DNA of 64,000 nucleotides from Trema orientale. Lineage: Eukaryota; Streptophyta; Magnoliopsida; Rosales; Cannabaceae. The stretch lies in NCBI GenBank assembly GCA_002914845.1, contig JXTC01000679.1, forward strand, positions 6,876 to 70,875, written 5' to 3'. The position numbers were made by a program, and so were the translations under genes. The notes under the pieces were generated by a model. The model was not told where the DNA came from. It did no database searches and saw nothing but the letters and a program-made list of their open reading frames with translations. The first letter of the stretch is position 1. Every line of letters starts with the position of its first letter. Below are positions 57,855 to 64,000 of the stretch, in pieces.

Positions 57855-59534
57855 ATATGAGGACCTTCATAAACTATACTCTAATTTTTGGTGGGGCTTT
57901 GGCAAGAATGGTGAAAAATTACACTGGGCCTCTTGGGACAAAATGTGTACCCCTCAAGAAAGAGGAGGTCTGGGTTTCCGGGATATAAGCCTCTTTAACC
58001 AAGCAATGCTAGCTAAACAAGCTTAGAGAATTGTCCAACACCTGGAGTCCCTCATGGCATGTCTTCTCAAAGCGAGGTATTTCAGATACAATACATTCTA
58101 TTATGCAATCTTGGGCGCCAGACCTTCCTTTGTCTGGCGAAGCATTATGTGGGGAAAGGAGCTTCTCGATAAAGAAACTCGTTGGAGAATTGAAAATAGA
58201 CATAGTACAAAATTTTTTTACTGACAGATGGATCCCTCGACCTTATACCTTCGAGCCAATAACAGTTGCATCTTTGCCTTCAGAAAGCATAGTACGAGAT
58301 CTCTTGGATGAACAGAATTATTGGAATGAGGAGTTTATTAAAAACTATTTCCTCCCGATTGATACCGATGTTATATTCTAAACATTCCGCTTGGCAATGG
58401 TTCATTAGAAGATGAAATCCTCTGGCCTTACGATAAGAGTGGAATCTAAAGCGGATATAAGCTCGCTTACGGGCCAAAGGAAGCCTGCACACTGTCCACT
58501 TCTGATAACAAACCGGACTGGTGGCAGCAGCTATGGAAACTCCATCTCCTAGACAAAATCAAAATTTTCCTCTGGAAGGCTTGCTAGGACTACTTGCCAA
58601 CCAGAGGAAATTTGGCTCGTAGGAAAGTGCCTACCCCTATTGAGTGTCCTTGGTGCAGGAGAGCCCCGGAAATGACATCACACATACTCATCTCATGTCT
58701 AGCAGCACAGGGGCTCTGGCGGTGCAGCCCAATTTGGCCTTTGATCAGTAAGTTAAGAGAGCCTAGTTTCTTCAAAACATTCTTCACCTAGCCTCCTCTC
58801 ATAAAAATGTTAAAGCGCTTTGAAAACTTTTGCATGGTATGCTTGGTTAATCTGGGCTTACAGAAATGAGTGGGTTCGTAATAATCACGAAACTCCGGTC
58901 TCAATAATAGCTTACCACTGCCGAGAAGAAACAAACAGAGTTCCTACAACTCCACAAGCGATCAAGACTATCTTTATTATTTTCCTCTTGCCATCGATGG
59001 ACTCCACCAGAGTACCCTTTTTTTCAAGCTTAATACATACGCATCTGTTTCTTCCAAAGAAAGATGTGTGGGCATTAAGGGAGTCATTAGTAATGAAAAT
59101 GGCCTTTTCATGGCTACCCTGAGTTCTTCATCTAGCCTCTTATGTGACACAGAAGTTGCTAAGGCTTTAGCACTGAGGAAGAGCATCCAGTTTGCCTGTG
59201 ATGCAGGTCTCACCCCGATCATCATCGAATCTGATTCTCTAAATGTGGTAAATCTGATCAAGGGATCTCTCAAGGCAAAAAGCGATATTGGGGTTATTAT
59301 AAATGATATCCAACACATCCTCAACACTATTCCCCAGTCTTCTATCCATTACGTGTCCAAAATTTGTAATACCACAGCACATGATGTGGCTACTTGGGTC
59401 CTAAAGCATGAGGGTGATTTTGTATGGCTGGAAGATGCCCCTTCATGGCTTCTTGCCAATATTGAGAATGATGTCTTCCCTTCTTTTTAATGGAATATTC
59501 CTCTTTTCAAAAAAAAAAAAGAAAAAAGAAAAAA
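57855..59534 (+). mobile_element. 5'-truncated LINE (L1-type), 1.7 kb
   Basis: Flanked by GAAAAATAGAAAGAGTT at 57838-57854 and 59535-59551, a perfect 17-bp target duplication. It ends in an A-rich tail (AAAAAAAAAAAGAAAAAAG type). Protein relics in order: the end of the reverse-transcriptase region (HWASWDKMCTPQERGGLGFR, then DISLFNQAMLAKQA followed by an in-frame TAG at 58024-58026); a zf-RVT zinc-binding domain (IECPWCRRAPEMTSHILISC at about 58637-58696); and an RNase H domain (59068-59490: DTEVAKALALRKSIQFA, IIIESDSLNVVNLI). Several frameshifts separate these parts. The copy is dead and most of the element (5' UTR, ORF1, endonuclease, catalytic RT) was never inserted. Confidence 0.88.
59068..59490 (+). 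pseudogene. LINE RNase H domain (RVT_3) relic
   Basis: An open stretch of 140 codons with RNase H features: GVISNENGLFMATL, then the Glu in DTEVAKALALRKS, the Asp in ESDSLNVVNLI, and a C-terminal block HYVSKICNTTAHDVATWVLK. It is part of the truncated LINE, not an independent host gene: it lies just before the A-rich tail and downstream of broken RT sequence in other frames. Confidence 0.75.
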
Positions 59535-59551
59535 GAAAAATAGAAAGAGTT

Positions 59552-60058
59552 CTATTGAAGATAACATATTGTCGAATAAAATCAGTTATAGTCTCAACTA
59601 CATATTTATAACAAAGTTAAGTGGTGTTAGATATCATTATTTCAAAATAGCATTCCTATACCTTTCTAGAGGTATTACGCTCAAAAGTCTTGATAGTTAT
59701 TAACGTGAAGAAATAAATAATAAAGGACGAACTATGTATTGAAAAAATGTAATACGTGTAAAGTTACTTTTGTTTTATTTGTTATTTTTCATTCCTTGAT
59801 TATTTTAAGGCTACCTAATTAGAACAATATATAACCCTCTAGAGCTTTGATTCTTCTTGAACAATAATACTAAGGAATTTTACCACTTATGGAATTTTAG
59901 CAAATTCGAATTATATTTTGTGTCGATTCTATTTTTTTTTTCCTTTAGTTTATGTTATCCAGACATTAGATAACTGATCATAATCATTTTTTTTTAAAGA
60001 AGGGAAAAAAAATAAAGTTCTATAAAATAAAGTTCTAGAAAGAAATTGAGAGCTCATA
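59552..60058. other. AT-rich intergenic region
   Basis: Nothing recognisable beyond A/T runs. Confidence 0.5.
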
Positions 60059-60606
60059 AGAGTTAATGGCACAAATGGTCCCTGAATTATCTAATCTGTG
60101 GTAATTTAGTCATTATAATTTTAGTTATAGCAATTAAGCTCATAAATTTTTTATTCTGTGATAATTTAGTTCCTGAATTGTCTAAATTGTAACTTATTAT
60201 TAATTTTTTTTAACCTAAAACACACATGAAAATCACGTGGTGGCATCTAAAAGTGTATTTGAAAAGTAACTTGGCAATTTTATGTATGAAAATGAACAAT
60301 AACATAAATATTTTCTCCAAATTTGTAACTCGAATAAGAACCCCAAAATATGCAAATAATAAATCTTTCCTTCGTTTCAAATATTTTTGTTAAGTATATT
60401 TCCCTTTGAATATACTTCAGATATTACAACGTATTTTTCATGTGTGTTTTTGGTCGAAAATTAAACAGCAAGTTATAATTTAGACGTTCCAAAGACCATA
60501 TTGCTTCAAATCAGAAAATTTAGGCGTTTAATTACCATAATTAAAATTTTTGAGGACTAAATTAGCAAAGTTAGATAGTTTAAGGACCATTTGTGCCATA
60601 AACCCT
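60059..60606. mobile_element. MITE-like inverted-repeat element upstream of CRTISO, about 545 bp
   Basis: Left end AGTTAATGGCACAAATGGTC and right end reversed GGTTTATGGCACAAATGGTC, continuing with about 100 bp of similarity (CTnAATTATCTAAnnTG, TAATTTAGTC). The flanks share GCTCAT (60049-60054 and 60607-60612), a possible partly decayed target duplication. It ends about 300 bp before the CRTISO start codon. Confidence 0.65.
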
Positions 60607-60904
60607 GCTCATTCATCAGCATCTTTATCATAGGAATTAGAGTCATTACTCCCTAACTCAGAGGCAGAACACACTCGAATCTAACGGCTATCTTAATTGC
60701 CATTTTGTCTTATTTTGTTGAGGAATCTCAGAGTGGAATCACCACCCACTCACTTACTCGCTCGCACCATTCCCTAATTTTCCCATTATAACCAAAGAAA
60801 AGCATCAAATAATAGTCCAAAATTGGCTATTGGCTATTGGCTAATGTCTAATGGCATAGCCTAACCCACCACCACCACCTCCTCTTCCCAACCCATCAAA
60901 GAAA
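60607..60904 (+). promoter_or_regulatory. promoter and 5' leader of CRTISO
   Basis: Between the MITE and the ATG the sequence becomes CT- and CA-rich (ACCACCACCTCCTCTTCCCA just before the start), typical of a plant 5' UTR. The TATA box and start site are not clear. Confidence 0.45.
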
Positions 60905-63900
60905 ATGCTCTTGCCCAACTCCATGGCTGAACCAGGCTTCACTTCAACACTTGCCATGAATTCTTCTCAGTTTCTCACCCACGATAGCTCCCCACAGCTG
61001 ACCACTTCAAGACCCACAAGTCAAAATCTCTACTTTTCTCATAAAGCCCATGACTTGAAATCTGGGTTTCACAATCCCAAGTGTTCATCTTATTTTTATG
61101 GTGTTCAGTTGGATGTAACTGGACCCAGAACCCAAAAATGTGAAATTTCCTCATTTGGGTGTTCTAAAATCTCAATTTTGAGAGATCACAAGCTCACTGG
61201 CACTGGTTTGAGGTTTCATCACTGTACCAATAAATTGGGGGCTTTCAGGGGTATAGATTTGGCGGGTAGTTCATATGAGGTGAATTCAAGGAATAGTAGG
61301 TTCATTTTGAGGTCTAGTTCGGTCCTGAATATGGATAAAGTTGTGGAGAAAGAGAAGGGTGGTAGTGGGGATAATTATTATGATGCCATTGTTATTGGGT
61401 CAGGAATAGGAGGCTTGGTGGCAGCAACCCAGTTGGCAGTGAAGGGTGCCAGGGTTTTGGTTTTGGAGAAGTATGTGATACCTGGTGGGAGCTCTGGGTA
61501 TTACCAAAGAAATGGCTATACTTTTGATGTTGGTTCTTCTGTGATGTTTGGTTTCAGTGATAAGGTATGTCTTTGAGTAAATTTAAGCTTTTTTAACTGC
61601 GTTCTGTTTTCATTGTTAGCTGAGTAAACAATGAGCTGTTGAATGTTGAACTTGTTAGCTAATTAAATGAGTTAGAGATTATTGAATGGTTGTAACTGAA
61701 TCCCAAGTGAAATTTAGTCGGGGGTGCTTTAATCTTATGCAAAGACAATCACATAGACCAGTTTTACCTTTATACTTCAATCTTTGATCAATAGCAAATG
61801 ACAAATCATTTTGTTACTATTTGATTTCTAATCCTCATATGGTAGTTTCTCAATCTGAGCAGGGTAATTTAAATTTAATAACACAAGCATTGGCAGCAGT
61901 TGGTTGTGAGATACCGGTGATACCTGATCCAACAACAGTCCATTTCCATCTGCCCAACAACCTATCTGTTCGAGTGCATAAAGAGTACAACGAATTCATT
62001 GCGGAACTTACGAGTAAATTTCCCTATGAAAAGGAAGGAATTCTCAAATTCTACAGTGAATGTTGGAAGGTGTATATTTGTTTTATCTCCTAGATTGGCT
62101 AGGCATTTTTTGGCCTCCACTTGTAATACATAACTTACATTAAACTGTTGGTTATACGTTTGGTAGATCTTCAATGCCTTAAACTCGTTGGAACTAAAGT
62201 CACTTGAGGAGCCAATCTATCTTTTTGGGCAGTTCTTCCAGAAGCCTCTCGAGTGCTTGACACTTGGTAATTAGTGATGCTGACATAAAATTTGTTGCAT
62301 TTGTTTAGCTAATGCTTTTTGAAATTTGAAGATGAAACCCCTCATTTAATATTGCATTTGTTTACTTACATTATCGTCTGGTTAGTTAATGCTTAAACAA
62401 GACAAAAATGTGAAACATGATTATTTTAGACTTCTTTATCACTTCGTCAGTATCATGATGTATAATCCTCTGCAGCCTACTATTTGCCTCAAAATGCTGG
62501 AGACATAGCTCGAAAGTACATAAAAGATCCACAGTTGTTGTCTTTCATAGATGCAGAGGTGCGAAGAAATTTCTTGTTGTCTTCTTGAAATTTGTTTGAG
62601 AAACTTATAGTCTTATTTATTTCCTGGGTTTGGAGATCCACAAGTGGCCAGTTCATTGATCTGACAGATATAATGTACTTGTGGTGGATCTACAGTGTTT
62701 TATAGTGAGCACGGTCAATGCTTTGCAGACACCAATGATCAATGCAGGCATGGTAAGCTTAGCTTTTAAACATGTTTTCTGGAGATCTCTCTTTCTCATG
62801 AGTAATATTAGTCATGTAATTTAAAACCCGTGATCGTTGAGACCTGAGAAAATCCTTCATATGTGTTTGTGTCAGGTCCTGTGTGACAGGCACTATGGGG
62901 GAATTAACTACCCTATTGGTGGTGTTGGTGGAATAGCAAAGTCGTTAGCAAAAGGCCTCGTTGACCAGGGAAGTGAGATACTCTACAAGGCAAATGTGAC
63001 TGACATTATAATTGACCAGGGCAAAGCCGTGAGTTCAATTCACTACTGGATAAGCAGTGCTAAGATCTCGAAGTTCAAGTTTTTTTTTTTTTTTAAATTA
63101 TTATTATAAGCCAAAAGATAATTTGATATTTATGTGATTAAAGCTTTCCTGTAGGTGGGAGTCAGGATTTCAGATGGAAGGAAATTCTTTGCAAAAACAA
63201 TAATATCAAATGCTACTAGATGGGATACCTTTGGTTAGTTTTGGCTACGACCCTCTAACAGATTTAGATGACTAGTTTTGAACCAACAATCTGGTGGTTT
63301 GCTTGGTTTATTAGTGATGTGTAGTTACATTCAAATCCTCTTTATTCTAGGAAAGCTGTTAAAAGGAAAAGATCTTCCAAAAGAAGAGGAAAATTTTCAG
63401 AAAGCTTATGTGAAGGCCCCATCTTTTCTTTCCATTCACATGGGAGTTAAAGCTGAGGTTCTACCACCAGATACAGATTGCCATCATTTTGTTCTTGAGG
63501 TATTTATACTTCTCAATGGATTCGTCTTCTTGTAGATTTGCAGTACATTGGAATCGGATTGCATTAGCTGGTATATTCACCTTATTTTTCATGCCTAATC
63601 TTTTCTAGAATGATTGGACAAGACTAGAGGAGCCATATGGAAGCATTTTTTTAAGCATTCCTACTGTTCTTGATTCATCACTGGCTCCAGAAGGCCACCA
63701 TATTCTTCACATATTCACAACCTCTTCCATAGAGGACTGGGAGGTAAGTGTAGTGATGTTATAATTACTGATCTCAATTCATAAACGTAAGCTCTTTTCC
63801 CACTTTTCCGGTCCCTCTAGAGAGCCCAAAAAGTGCTATTTTCACCTATAATTGAGCAGGATTTCTTTTCTAGGGACTCTCTCCGAAGGATTATGAGGAA

Positions 63901-63987
63901 AAGAAGGAGCTTGTGGCAGATGAAATCATTAGCAGATTAGAGAAGAAGCTATTTCCTGGACTACGATCATCCATTGATTTTAAGGAG
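60905..63987 (+). CDS. CRTISO: carotenoid (prolycopene) isomerase, 3' end beyond window
   Basis: Ten exons: 60905-61564, 61863-62069, 62167-62266, 62476-62558, 62696-62752, 62876-63028, 63155-63233, 63351-63499, 63609-63743 and 63874-63987. All introns are GT-AG and all joins keep frame; 579 residues are visible. The last exon ends at a GTGACATA donor and the remaining C terminus lies outside. The product is a plastid FAD enzyme that isomerises poly-cis-lycopene (prolycopene) to all-trans-lycopene on the way to carotenes and xanthophylls. The first ~140 residues are Ser/Thr-rich and unconserved, as for a chloroplast transit peptide. The Rossmann dinucleotide motif GSGIGG lies at 165-170 within [20 protein letters not shown], then [16 protein letters not shown]. 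Further family blocks: [44 protein letters not shown] and [11 protein letters not shown]. The upstream ATG at 60905 was chosen; an alternative is codon 7 (60923). Confidence 0.95.
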
Positions 63988-64000
63988 GTGACATATCAGC

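Noticed and set aside
58031..58381. 116-codon plus-strand frame in the LINE region
   Set aside because: Its first part is a shadow. The conserved LINE reading runs through another frame with a stop and frameshift.

Overview
The window is nuclear DNA of a flowering plant, almost certainly a eudicot. It is AT-rich, its genes have GT-AG introns and plant-type products (a chloroplast carotenoid isomerase, sucrose-phosphatase, an RHF-type RING ligase), and the spaces between genes are packed with plant transposon families. I cannot name the species; a rosid would fit, but that is a guess. No bacterial operon, CRISPR array or organelle block is present.

Genes I can model by joining exons: (1) RHF2A-like RING-H2 E3 ligase, minus strand, 2801-6074, eight coding exons, 387 aa; (2) an intronless 175-aa plant protein of unknown function with a Cys-rich patch, minus, 18058-18585, inside the only GC-rich island; (3) a two-exon 126-aa membrane-anchored protein of unknown function, minus, 33800-34387, with a decayed duplicate of its first exon 3 kb away (36837-37340) that is split by a 367-bp solo LTR; (4) a candidate 34-aa hydrophobic peptide, minus, 43309-43413; (5) tRNA-Cys(GCA), plus, 44288-44359; (6) sucrose-6-phosphate phosphatase, minus, 45605-48400 plus a spliced 5' leader reaching about 49270, 426 aa; (7) carotenoid isomerase (CRTISO), plus, 60905 to the window end, ten exons, 579 residues visible, 3' end missing. 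These genes do not form a functional cluster.

Transposon landscape: a small Mutator-like MITE family in three copies, each with a 9-bp target duplication (23412, 23975, 32847); a 1.7-kb non-autonomous Mutator-like element (12652-14349); a 559-bp foldback element with 9-bp duplications (20126-20684); two adjacent hAT-type elements with 8-bp duplications (30970-31718, 31754-32041); several terminal-inverted-repeat MITEs without a clear duplication; a tRNA-derived SINE family (23834, 24325, 40496 and a 3' fragment at 27903); a copia-like solo LTR (25290-27104); a PIF/Harbinger wreck (50692-52439); a degenerate Ty3/gypsy Athila/Tat-type element with a 3' LTR (about 52890-57619); and a 5'-truncated LINE with a perfect 17-bp duplication (57855-59534).

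The most informative structure is at 23.7-24.5 kb, where a SINE insertion, a tandem duplication and a MITE insertion into one duplicate can be put in time order by sequence alone. All exon joins and repeat edges were read by eye. Functions rest on recognition of family motifs, not on a database search.
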